From contig OY751490.1 of NCBI GenBank assembly GCA_963565915.1, positions 620,001 through 684,000 on the forward strand: DNA of 64,000 bases, given 5' to 3'. Each line of letters opens with the position of its first letter. Position 1 is the stretch's first letter. A program made the position numbers and the translations under genes. The stretch is from Entoloma clypeatum. Its lineage: Eukaryota; Basidiomycota; Agaricomycetes; Agaricales; Entolomataceae. Below, piece by piece: positions 36,303 to 47,500 of this stretch. The notes beneath the pieces are model-generated. The model saw nothing but the letters and a program-made list of their open reading frames with translations, had not been told where the DNA came from and searched no databases.

Positions 36303-37193
36303 GATCCCCGGTGGCGGTGTTTCCCATTAGCATGTACTTACTGTATTGAAAATACTTGTTTCTCCCCGGATTGCATATCTCTACTCTGCGCAGTGCATCG
36401 AAATTTCACTCTCCGCTTCTTGTTCAAGTCAACGAGTGTCGAATATATTTCACCTTTATGATTAATATTGCTCGTTGCAGTGACCTGTGACTGTCAAACC
36501 GTCAAGGTCCGGGACCCCATCATTCAGATCAACTTCCATCGCAGCATCGCAGCCAAAAAGTAGACCTGACCCCAGGGGGCAACGGTACCTATTTTAGTTT
36601 CCATTCATTCCAAAGTCGTCCTCAAAACCAGGCACTGGTAAACATGCGCGACCCTCGGACTAATGTTGGTGGGGATTGACAATAGATACTAATTTTGTTC
36701 TACAAGTAAATATGTTTTGTAATATATTGATATGTATCAGTACTGATGTTTTTTTTTGTCGTTTCACTACCTACTGTATATACCACCGGTTCCCTCGTGG
36801 GTGTCATTGCTGGGGGCGTTTACCATGACGTGGTGTGTGCTGCGATCATTGCGTTGCTGCAGCCGTGCGGGAGAAGCGCCGACAGGGGCGTAGGCGTGGC
36901 GGGCCGATGGGGCTAGTAGCGTCGCGCTCGTCACCCAACTCGCTGATGATGTGGCGGGGATGTGGGCGGCGTCGTGAGTTTGAGTAGTTGGGTGGTTTGA
37001 GTACTTGGTCGGCTACAAGGCGTTGCACCTCCTTGGAGCGGGGGTAGTGAGTCAGTGACCATGCAGAGGCTGAGGAATATGGGGCTGTGGCAACAACGAT
37101 TAAGAAAGTGGTGGTGGAATTGAAACCAGAACCAAACAGATTCGCTCGGCGTCGTACAATGCCCCATGCGAAGGCGTTGACGCCGTCGTCGTC
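36303..37193. other. Intergenic, nothing recognised
   Basis: This AT-rich stretch lies between the kinase and a convergent minus-strand gene. A T-rich tract (36750-36757) and Pro-rich minus-strand frames (36846-37167) are present but show no domain or usable splice pattern. Confidence 0.45.
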
Positions 37194-38306
37194 TTACGCA
37201 GCATCAAGTTCATCAGTATCTTCTTGGAAATAAGCCTCGAGGTATTCAAGATCATAGGTGTCATCAAGAGGGAGTACAAAGTGGTCCCGACTACTGCCAC
37301 CATAGTGTTCGCGCAGCGCGGCTATAAAGAGTCAAGCCCCATTAAGCGTTGCGAGGGAAGAGTTCAACTTGGATACTTCAGTGATCACTCAGATTCTCAA
37401 CATCAGTCTGAGGGCATACTCACGAACCTTCATGAAGGATTAGCTCAAATTGATGTTTGATAAATGGATCCCATACCAGTAGAATGAGATTCAGTACAAG
37501 GAACACGGTTCCCCCTTATCACCTGTCCTTCTGGGCGACCACGTGAATACGCAATGATCAACGAAGGCTTCTGCCAGTTCAACGGATCTCGGCGGAAGAG
37601 GTGCCCAACTGGACGGTCCTGGGCTGTCCCGAGATATTCTGCTAATGCATAGGTATCATCATATACAAAGAGTTTTGAGAGGGTGGTTTTGCGATTCAGA
37701 AATATGTTTTCAGGAGAGACGGGGTTTGGATTGCTGGAGTGGGGAGCGCGAAAAGGGATGGGGATGGGGGAGGCGATCCAAGTCCAACCGGTCGTAAGGG
37801 AGAGGCAGAGGGATATAGTCCAAGCCGAGATGTTGGTGTGCCAAAGTTGACAATAGGAATCTTCCGTTGCGGTGTTGTAGGCATCGAAGTACCAGTTTCA
37901 GCAATAAAATAATTAAGGACATGTTCGAGTGAGCGCGCTACGTCGGATGGGACATTTGCCGTCTCCGATTTGCCAGCCAGGGATGAAAGATCACATAAAT
38001 CTTCACGCACGTCCAGCAAGGCATCGGGCGTGGATTTCAGTGCGTCCTGAGCCACATCGTTCAGAGGACGATTCATACTCATTTGTTTCTCGAGTAAAGA
38101 TTCTTGCTTGGGGACAGAGTGGGCGTCAAAGAAAACGAATATATTACTGCTTCTACTCGACAAAATACCTGTAGAACGAAAAGGTTATGACATGACTCAA
38201 CGAAGCAATCACGGAAGTAGCTCACCAGACTAGCTATACCACACGTGTTGGGGGGATTGGTCAATGAATCTGCTGGTGGTGTAATCGGTGGAGTGTTGAA
38301 CGACAA
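37194..38306 (-). CDS. Unrecognised host gene, spliced
   Basis: A set of minus-strand frames looks coding. ATG 38304-38306 (MSFNTPPITPPADS) precedes an intron. Then comes SSRSSNIFVFFDAHSVPKQE to a Pro/Ser-rich region (PTPAIQTPSLLK), a frame with LFVYDDTYALAEYLGTAQDR and PVGHLFRRDPLNWQKPSLII, and after another intron ALREHYGGSSRDHFVLPLDD ending DTDELDAA at TAA 37194-37196. Exon phases at the first intron could not be made consistent, so the start is doubtful or the gene is damaged. I do not recognise the family and assign no function. Confidence 0.4.
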
Positions 38307-39030
38307 AAGATTGCATGAACATACCTTGACCTATTACTTCTCCCCAACTTCAACTTGAACTCCTTGAATTGACGCAGCGTACATGAATATGCACTGACAA
38401 GACAACCTACCTTCTTAACATGTAAAAGGACACACATTCGTCCTTCGATGCTGCCTGTGCGCGGTGAACGAGGCACATGGCGAGGCGGCCAAGTTGCCGC
38501 GTGGTGGTTCAACGTTCAACGTTCAACTTTCAAGTTGTTTGACATTTGTTTGTTCCAGACGATCGTCCCTCCACTTCTCGACGCGATTCTCACCAATGGA
38601 AAGCCCAAAATCGGAATTTTCCAGACCGGCGATGGTGTCCCAACACACTGGACTTGTGCTTATCTTTACATAACACTTCTATTCAGAACATCACATTGCC
38701 TGCTGACCCTCACTAACAATGTAAATCAAAAGCAGATCTAACAGCGCAAGTAGGAGATACCGTACGCACCCCCTTTCGTCTTCCAACGGGTGTTGAGGCT
38801 GGCGCTTCTTATGCTTCTTCTGTGGTCATAACATCCTCCGAGTCAGCGCCTGCTGATTACAGTAACTGCTAATCAGGAGCGACGAGGTCCGGTTCCCCTT
38901 TAGCACTTCTCTGGTCCCCGTCTGGTCTTGTGCCTTCCAGCTCAAGCGCTCATACGCGCGACTCATTTATTAGTCGACAGAGCGTCCAGGGCAACTCTTC
39001 ACGTTAGTCTCACTCACGTCTCGCTGGTCA
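38307..39030. other. Intergenic upstream of tyrosinase
   Basis: It contains three tandem copies of a 7-base aacgttc-like unit (about 38511-38528). No coding region is supported. The last 200 bases should contain the tyrosinase promoter. Confidence 0.45.
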
Positions 39031-40933
39031 ATGTCTAAACTTCTTACCACTGGTGCATCTCGCTTCGGCGGTGAAGCTTGTCCACGACTTGAGCTCTCCG
39101 AGTTTGTCAAGCCCCAGAATGAAAAGCAGTTTTCTCTATATATTCAAGCACTCCGTGCGTAATGAATTATTATTTGCGAATCGAGCTCAACCTTCCCAAC
39201 ATTTTAGAGGAGTGTTATGGCCGTGATCAGTCTCAAGTAGCGTCCTATTTCCAGATTGCGGGTATTCACGGGAAGCCATACGTTACATGGAACGAGCCCA
39301 AGATTGAAGAGATTAATAACGGTTATTGTGTCCACGGAACCCCGCTCTTCGCCATATGGCACCGGCCGTACGTCGTACTTTTTGAGGTCAGACATCTACA
39401 TCATCTTTGTTTCTCACTCTTGACCTTATTGTCGCAGCAAGAGATCCAGAAAATTGCCTTGACTATTGCAAAGAAATATACGGTGGATAAGTCGGCCTGG
39501 CTGCAAGCTGCTGAATCTCTTCGTCAGCCATATTGGGCCTGGGACGCTGCCGCGACTTTGACTCCACCAGACGTGGTCATAGCCGATCAAGAAGTGACCA
39601 TCAAAATGCCTCCAAAGGCTGAATCGAAATTCGTGCCGAACCCGTTTTTCTACTACGTCTTCCCCGTTGACACCGATATGGCTGCCATGACTGACTGCCC
39701 CTTTCAACATGACCTGCGGCAAGTGACGACAAGAAATCCAAACAGACAAGGACAAACGAACGTTACCAAACTTAAGCGGTAAGCCACGAACTGATCCTGA
39801 TGATCGCTTCCCTGATTGGTGCTGAACAGGATACTCAAAGCTAACGACACAGTAGGCAAAGACATTCTCAAGCAATCTCGTGCTCTAAGCAAGCATAAAA
39901 ATTGGGAGTCTTTCAGCAAGGCTCTGGAGACCGTTCATGACACGGTTCACGGTGTTGTAGGTGGGCTCGGAGATGAGGGGGTTCCAGCGGGTAACATGAA
40001 CTGGACTCCGTATGCCGGTATGTCATCTGCATCGAGCATCCTTGTCTCAAGTTTTGACATCCTGATAGCATTTGATCCTATCTTTTGGGCGCACCACGCT
40101 CAAATCGATCGCCTGGCACAAATCTGGTATGATGAAAATCACCTGTGGTACTCATCGAAAGCAGGTGCTGCACCGACATTGCGTCGTCAAATGAGAAGTA
40201 GAACTCAACCCTACTTTCTCAACAGATCTCAAGCCCTTTTCGAATTCTCAAACCACATATTGGAGATCAGACAGCATTGTCGATCCCGACCCGATCTTTA
40301 ACTATTGTTACCGTCATCTCTCGCACACGACTGCTGCTAGCACGACTCAGGCTTCCTTAGCTGCAGAGCGTTCCCTGAGACGTCAGTGGAAAGCCCTCAT
40401 CAAGGCAAAGAAGTTTGAACTCAGTGGTAGTTTTACGGTCTTCGTCTTTTGTGGCAAGGTTCCTGCCGATTCGAGGGAGTGGCTGGCGGATCCATGCTTT
40501 GCTGGGATCTTCACTGTCTTTGCTAACCCCGCCCCAGAGAAATGTCTCAACTGCCGCGACCAGGCTGACGTTGTCATCGACGGCTTCGTGCAGCTCAATG
40601 ATGCATTGGAGGCAGCCGGGCTCAACTCTCTCGAACCCGAAGCCGTCAAGTCATTCCTAAAGGCGGAGGTCAACTCTAAGCGAGTCAACTTGGGCTGGGG
40701 TATCTCAACGGTATGGCATCTAAACTACTAATATTCTGTGTTCTCTTTTATAAGTGTGGCTTCAGGGGACTGGCCGTATCTTGCACGGCGACCACCTGCT
40801 TACACTCTTCCCTTCTCTCAGGATCGAGATCGTTTGTGACCGGGGGAACATAGTACCGATCGGCGCAGGCGGCGGGTATACATCCTACCCTGATATTACC
40901 CGTGGCCTGCCTGGCGGTTGTCGTGATGATTGA
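39031..40933 (+). CDS. Tyrosinase (polyphenol oxidase)
   Basis: ATG 39031 (MSKLLTTGASRFGG) to TGA 40931-40933, about six introns. The CuA site is IAGIHG, YCVHG and IWHRPY: three His plus the Cys that forms the thioether in fungal tyrosinases. The CuB site is VHDTVHGVVGG and FDPIFWAHHAQIDRL. After the catalytic core comes NSQTTYWRSDSIVDPDP, and a C-terminal domain with GSFTVFVFCG, NPAPEKCLNCRDQ and RILHGDHLL. It oxidises monophenols and o-diphenols to quinones, the entry to melanin. There is no signal peptide, so it is likely cytosolic, as in mushroom PPOs where the C-terminal domain caps the active site. All six His are present and no breaks were found. Confidence 0.9.
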
Positions 40934-42640
40934 CCTTTGCTCTGCAGGAAACGAATTCGGACATTTTGACCTAAATTTTGGCTCAAAGCAGTGTTATAGT
41001 CCCGTCAGTAAAGGTCGGCCGAAAATGTAATACATATCACCAGGCATCTATATAGCTATGTGCCATGGTATCTTGTACATGAATGATGAGCGATGTCTCC
41101 ACCAGTCCCGAACGACGTCGCTACCAACTGCTACGCCCCTCGTCATGTTTCCTCTTTGGCCTCAACTGGAACCGCCATCACCACCAAACTAGTGAGTATG
41201 TAGTAGTCGGGAGTCGGGAACGGAGCCCCCGTCGGATGGGCTTTCCCCGCGTCTCTGGCACTTCCTTCATAATCGATTCTGTGCGCCGGAGACACAGCGG
41301 GAAAGCTAACGTATCACAAAGGAGTTAGATATATCATATATGCGCCCGGATATGACAGGGATACGGACCCAACGATGACTTTGTGCTTTTCACCGCCGAC
41401 AACGCGGCTTTTGTGAGTTGAAAGTTCAGATAGTCGAGAGTGTGCTGGAAAAGTTACATTCAGTGCCAAGCCTCGTCCATGTAGCGGTTTCCTGGTTGTG
41501 GGGGATACTGTACTATTACGACCGGGTGTTCAGTCACGCGTCACATACCCAGGTTGATGAACACTTCCAGAAATGGTCACAAGTCATGAAATAGTCAATT
41601 TTTCTTCCCCTTTGGGGTTGCATGTCAAAATAACTGTAATTTAGAGTTAAAATCATCAAATGAGCCATACTCTGCCCGAATATTGCCTATAGGTGGCATA
41701 CTCTGTCACAGATGCACACTAATGAACACTTTGTCACAGGTCACCATGGGTTTTGAACCCTCGGAATAACGGACACTTGGTGTCACATGTCACACCCAAT
41801 GAACACCCGGTCATAAGAGTACAGTACGTTAAGCGAGGGCATCAGGATCCGGGGGGTGGGAATTTGGACTTGGAGCATACTGATGATGCAGAGCTTCGTG
41901 TCCTCGTTCCAGATTATCAAGGCTGCAGAGGGGCGCTGGGGAGTCGAGCCTGAAGGGCTTCTTGAGCCTTACCCAAACTGGCGAGGTCATCCATCCTGAG
42001 TCAGTCCTGTCCGTTAGGCTGGTGTCGCCCATCAAACCTGCTGTGCCGCGTCGAGATGGCACCAACGATAGCCATCTCACCACTTCGCAACCATCGACAA
42101 GAACTTTGAATACGGACTTGGTTATTGAAATATTGATCTTGTCACGTAGCGTGTTTTTCAATGTCGGAAAACGTCGGATGAGTTGGAGAAGTCGGAGTGG
42201 AGTAGTGGAAGAGCGGATGCGACAAGTCCAACGTCTTGCAGAAAGGACCTGGCTTCAACTTATGTGTTGCGCCCCATTCTTTGATGTGGTCCTAGATTTC
42301 AGATTGGCAGATGTCGGAGGTTGAGAGGAGCGGATGTGCAGAGCGGATGTGCAGAGGTGGAGATGTGAGAAGGAGGAAGAGGACGAAAGGCAAAGGAATA
42401 GATTGGTGGAACGTATGGCAACATATAGTGATGTATAATATTTGAACTGAGGAACTACGACAGAATTCATACTACTTATAGTAAACCAGAAGTGGGTCAG
42501 TAACTACTATAGGTAAGGTGTGGATGTCGGAGTTACTCATCGGAGCAATTGGAGTATGGAGAGGAGCAAATGCAAAATCAACATCAAGATGTCTACTTGT
42601 CAGCATAATTAGAATGTTAACTAGTAGAGATGTCAATAAG
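40934..42640. other. Gene-poor region
   Basis: There is no convincing gene. At 41690-41825 a loose repeat of tgtcacag..aatgaacac units is visible. From about 42160 the motif gtcgga recurs and it resumes after the solo LTR (about 42970-43020), suggesting an older repeat into which the LTR inserted. Confidence 0.45.
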
Positions 42641-42950
42641 TGTTGAAGTTCCACCTGGGCGCTAGCCACAGGTGTACTGAGCAACATAGCTACAGTGGAA
42701 GTACTCTACGATACCGCTGTGGTCACTTACATGGTTTGGAGGGGGTAAGGCTAGTGAGAGCGGTTGAGGCTGGTGAGAGCGATGGAGCTGGTTAAGAGTC
42801 AAGAGACAACTTGTTGATATTGACAGTTTCCTGGTCTTATATACCGTACTACTGTTTGTACCAACCAAACAAGTATGTAATGAAGATATGTAAAGGTCAC
42901 GTGATGTAATCTAATCTAATCTAATCTACGTGATGGGAAAAGTTTCAACA
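42641..42950 (-). repeat. Solo LTR of copia B
   Basis: This is a complete 310-base LTR in minus orientation (TGTTGAAG.. to ..TTTCAACA on the plus strand) flanked by a perfect 5-base duplication ataag at 42636-42640 and 42951-42955. It was left by LTR-LTR recombination of a full copia B insertion. Confidence 0.93.
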
Positions 42951-43231
42951 ATAAGTAGTATTATGAAAATTGTCGGATGTCGGATCGGATAAAACGTCGG
43001 AGTCGTCGGATGTGTTGGATGTATGAATTGCATGGTTATGACAGATCTTGTATGTCTATTTTTATAACACCCTCCTCCCACGTCACCTTGCGTCACATCA
43101 ATGCAAGGCAGAATGAGCCCGTACCGTGGAGTGGATCGACCTTACCACTGTTGACAGGTCAGAGTGAGGAATGAGGTTGGAAGCGGACCAGTGGTGTGTA
43201 GTACATATATTTCGTCATGTCTGTTTATCGA
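42951..43231. other. Possible distal part of copia D LTR
   Basis: On the minus strand this reads as promoter-like sequence with a TATA-type stretch (ttataaaaatag, about 43053-43064). It would continue the LTR that begins at 51279 once the hAT-like and foldback insertions are removed. This is a weak inference because no second copy of that LTR is available to compare. Confidence 0.3.
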
Positions 43232-43658
43232 CTATATGTTAGACTGGCCACGGTCCGGTCCCGAACCTCGTGAACCCAGTCCGGACCTGAACCAGACCTC
43301 AGGTTCAGGGCGGTTCACTGGAAACACCGAACCGAACCTCTGCTGAGGTTCAGGTTCAGTGGTTGGTTGGACCTGGGTTCTGAACCTGGTGAACCTCTGG
43401 CACTGAGGTGGGGGGAGATGATGCCCATGTTCAGTGTCTGCATCACATCGAAATAATGGACACATGGGTCACGTGGCACATTTATTGATCAATGATTGTT
43501 TATCACAATCTTTGTGCTTGCCTTCAACACATGTCATCAATGAGTGGGTTTCCTCTCTTTTCAGCACATCCCTCTCTGCCACTTGCTGGCATTTTTCATG
43601 CCTCCAGGTCGGAGAGTAGGTACCCCCCCAAATACTCAGGAAGCATTCATGGAGCCAT

Positions 43659-44026
43659 TGTTATGCGTAACAAACCGTTCCAAGGTTCGGGCAGAGTATG
43701 CAGGAAGATGGAAAGGCGAAGAGCAATGTGATTGCTAAATCTAAGGAATCTAGCTATAGTACAAAGGGTTTATATAGGTACTGACTATAGGCGATAGCAT
43801 ATGAGTCAGTGCTGCGCAAGGCAGTGTATCTGAGTAAGATAACTGCGGAAGGCAGTGCGTCTGAGTAAGACGACTGCGGAATGAGTCAGACAGCTGCGGA
43901 AAGCGAGTCAGCGCGGGAGCGAAGTATACTAAAGGAAATAAAGTATAATACGATATGTGTAAGCGGGGGCCGATGAGTAAAAGTGAAAAAGTAAGCATAT
44001 ACGTCCGTAGTCGTTAGTCCGTAACA
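43659..44026 (-). repeat. 3' LTR of gypsy B3
   Basis: The 368-base copy has ends TGTTACGGAC and GCATAACA on the minus strand. It compares with the 5' copy with two CpG differences. Confidence 0.93.
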
Positions 44027-44063
44027 TGTTCCCCTCCTCAAGGTCTGTGTCCTCACAGACTAC

Positions 44064-44432
44064 CTACTCCCATCCATCGTTGCCATTTGGATCGGCCCAG
44101 GCAGGGTCAACTCGGTTACCCCAATCCTTTATCAGTTCATCGTTTACCGCCGTGGCAAACTCTAAACCTCGAACGGCGAGGCGAAGGCGTCGGTTCTCGA
44201 CAGCAAGGGTGTTGGTATAGTTTTTGAGGATGAGTTTCTCCTCAGCGGTGGGGGCGGTTGGCAAATCGGAAAGGGTATGAAGGCGGATATGCATCTGCCG
44301 GTGAAGGATGTCGGCAACGGAGGTTTCGAGCGCATGGATCTGGTCGCGCATGGAGAGCGCTTTGCCGATGAGGGTGGTGATGGTGGGGTTGATATCGGAA
44401 GCATCGGTGGAGGCGGCGGTGATGTTGGACAT
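44064..44432 (-). CDS. Gypsy B3 ORF3, conserved small protein
   Basis: ATG 44430-44432 to TAG 44064-44066, 122 codons, starting 115 bases after pol. It begins MSNITAASTDASDINP, has a helical heptad-like core (LSMRDQIHALETSVADILHR and NTLAVENRRLRLAVRGLE) and a Trp-containing acidic tail (DPAWADPNGNDGWE). The gypsy C copy (58970-59341) has diverged in DNA yet keeps the protein, including the LSMRDQIHALETS block. It is in the position of env but has no signal peptide or membrane segment. A coiled-coil accessory protein is the best description. Confidence 0.65.
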   Translation of the reverse strand: MSNITAASTDASDINPTITTLIGKALSMRDQIHALETSVADILHRQMHIRLHTLSDLPTAPTAEEKLILKNYTNTLAVENRRLRLAVRGLEFATAVNDELIKDWGNRVDPAWADPNGNDGWE

Positions 44433-44547
44433 GGCAGAAATGATGTTTGAAAGGTATAAGAAGAACGGCGTGTTGGGCGAGAAGAGTTGGAGCGGGGAAC
44501 TCAATGTGACAGAAGTCGATGTGGAAAATGGCTCAAAGTTTGTTCTT

Positions 44548-47500
44548 TTATTGTGGACGCGATGGATTTTGCCGATGAAAGTCTCGGATCAAGTCTTGAG
44601 CGTTCTGAACATTAGTCCGAGGTTCCCACGTGTTCTCTTCTGGGCCATACCCTTCCCATTGGACGAGGTACTGGATCTTTCTGCGGAATTTTCGAGAGTC
44701 CAGGATCGTGGAGACATGGTATTCTTCTCGTCCTTCGACGATGATCGGATCAGGGGCTGGCTTCTTTTTCTGAATGGCATACTTCGGGGTTTTGTATGGC
44801 GATAACAGGGTTTCGTTGAACACAGGGTGGATCATTTTCCAGGTTTTGGGAAGATCAAGACGGTATGCGCTAGCTCCTTTCTTCTCTAGGACTTTGAACG
44901 GTCCGTGTCGGAGGGCGTCAAGTTTCTTTGAGGGACGATCAGTCCTGATGTTAGTCCCTTCCAGCCACACCTTGTCTCCGATGCGGTAATCCCGAGACGG
45001 GCTTTGTCGTGTGTCAACTGTCTTCTTCATCTGATCCTGTGCCTGTTTCAGTGCTGCGTTGGCTTCTTCTCGTGCCTGTTTGAGTTTTTTCAAGAAGTCG
45101 TTTGCTGCCGGATTGGTGTCTTCCAACACAAGTTCTCCCTTCCAAGGATGCAGACCGTAGTTGAGATAAAATGGTGTGTACTTTGTTGCTTGATGTTCTT
45201 TGTCATTGTACTGGAATTCTGCGATTGCGATCCATTCCGCCCAATCATCTTGTAGATGGTTGACAAAGTTTCGTAAGAACACCTCGGTTTCCTGATGCGA
45301 TCGTTCGGCCTGTCCATCAGTCTGTGGATGGTACGCAGTGGACAGATTTCGTTTGATCCCTAACATGCGGCAAAGTATCTCCATAAACTTCGTGGCGAAC
45401 TGTGGTCCCCTATCGCTGATGATCTTCTTGGGAATTCCATGAAGTTTCCATATCTGGTCCCGATAGATCTTGGCTAATCCTTCAGCCGATAGTTCCACGG
45501 TTGTCGGGATGAGATGAAGCATCTTTGAATGTCTGTCCGTGATGACCAGAATTGCGTTCTTCCCATCAGATTCTGGTATCGGTCCCACGACGTCAATCCC
45601 TATATCTTCCCATGGTTGACTTGGCGCGGCGTTAGGGTGCAGAGGGGCGTGTCTCCTTTGGCGGCTGATCTTGTTGCGTTGACAGGTGTCACAACCTTTC
45701 ACATACTTCTTTACGTCATGTAGGATGGTGGGCCACCAGTAGGTGCGAGTGAGAAGTTCATGTGTTCGATACTGTCCTGGATGTCCTGCCACTGGTGCGT
45801 CGTGCGCTTCAAACATCAGTTCTTGGCGCAATTGTGGGTCTGGTGGAACATAGACTCGTTCTCCTGCGTAGGTGATGCCATTTTCCTGCTGGTACCAGTG
45901 AGGATTCTTCTTCAGACCCTGGGCTACTTCTGTTTCCATGCGATTCGAGGCCTTGATGCGTACGATCCATGGGTTTTCGATGGTTGTGATGTTTCCGATT
46001 TTGATGGAATCAGATGTTTCACCCCCTTCAAAGAATTGTTCCTCCGTGAACATCTCCATTTGTATCACATCTTCTGATTCCAATCGTTTCAAAAATAACC
46101 CCTCCTTGAGCATTTGGTCGCTGTCCTGCGGCTTGAGTTCCGTCTCATACCAGGGTAAACGTGACAGGATGTCTGCTTTCGCGTTTGTCTTCCCAGGTAC
46201 ATGTCGCAATTCGAAGTCATAGTCTTGTAGCTTCATCTTCCAGCGCCTCTGTCGTTGGTTTAGGTCCTGAGGACGCCGGAAATACTCCAGGTTTTTGTGA
46301 TCGGTTAAGATCTCGAAACGTTCCTTGGCTTCAAGTAGATAATGTCGCCAGTCCTTCAGTGCTTCCATGACTGCCAAGAGTTCCTTGTCATAGATCTCGT
46401 AATTCTGTTCGGCCGCGGACATGGTCCGCGACAAGAACACGATAGGATGCCACTTGTCGTCTTGTTTCTGTGAGAGTACCGCTCCAATTGCATAACCCGA
46501 TGCATCGGTTTCAACCCTGAACTGTCCGTCCGGTTTGGGCAATGCCAAGACTGGTGCCGTCGTGATTGCCCGTATGAGACCTTCAAATGCTTTTTGCGCC
46601 GCTGGTCCCCATGTGAATGCTGTATTTCCCGTAAGTGTCGTGAGTGGCTTTGCGATGTTTGAGTATCCTTCAATGAAGCGTCGATAAAAGTTGGCAAATC
46701 CCAGGAACCTCTGGACTTCCTTTTTTGATGTGGGTACTCGCCAGTTCCGGATTGTGTCCACCTTTTCAGTTTCCATCTCGACACGTCCTTCACCCACGAC
46801 ATATCCCAATATGGGGCATTTCGTTACTTCCCAAAGACACTTCTTCTCCTTTAGGAACAAGTCATTGTCCGACAGGATCTGCAAGATCTCTTTGGTATTC
46901 CGGGCGAGTTCTTCCTTGGTTTTACCAATAACCACTATGTCATCCATGTAAATCACACAGATGCGCCGACGGATCTGATCCCTGAATAGGCTGGCCATCA
47001 TCCGAGAGAACGTTCCCGGGGAATTGCAGAGACCAAAAAACATAACCAATGGTTCAAACAATCCTCGGCTGGTCAAGAAGGCGGCTTTCCATTCGTCACC
47101 CTTTTTGATCCGCACATTATTGTATCCCCACATGATGTCCATTTTGTTGAAGTAGACTGCGTCCTTCAATACATCCAAGAGGTCGTTGATGCGTGGGAGT
47201 GGGAATTTGTCCTTAACCGTGAATTTGTTAACCGTGCGATAGTCCTGTACCAATCGTTTGGAACCGTCTTTTTTGTTAATGAAGAAGCAGGGTGATGCAT
47301 AAGGGGATTTGGACGGTCGGATCTTTCCGGTTGTCAGGCCTTCATCGATGAATTCGTCCAGTTCTTCTTGCTCCTTTTGGGTCATAGGGTACGTGTTTCC
47401 CCCTAGCTCCTTTGGTGCGTCCGGTGTAAGTTCGATGCCGTGGTCCCATTCCCTTTCCTTTGGGATCTTGTCAAAGTTTTCTTTTTCAAAAAGATGGGCA

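Noticed and set aside
44064..44432. ORF3 as an envelope gene
   Set aside because: It is in the right position, but has no signal peptide, no membrane helix and no cleavage site; it looks like a soluble helical protein.
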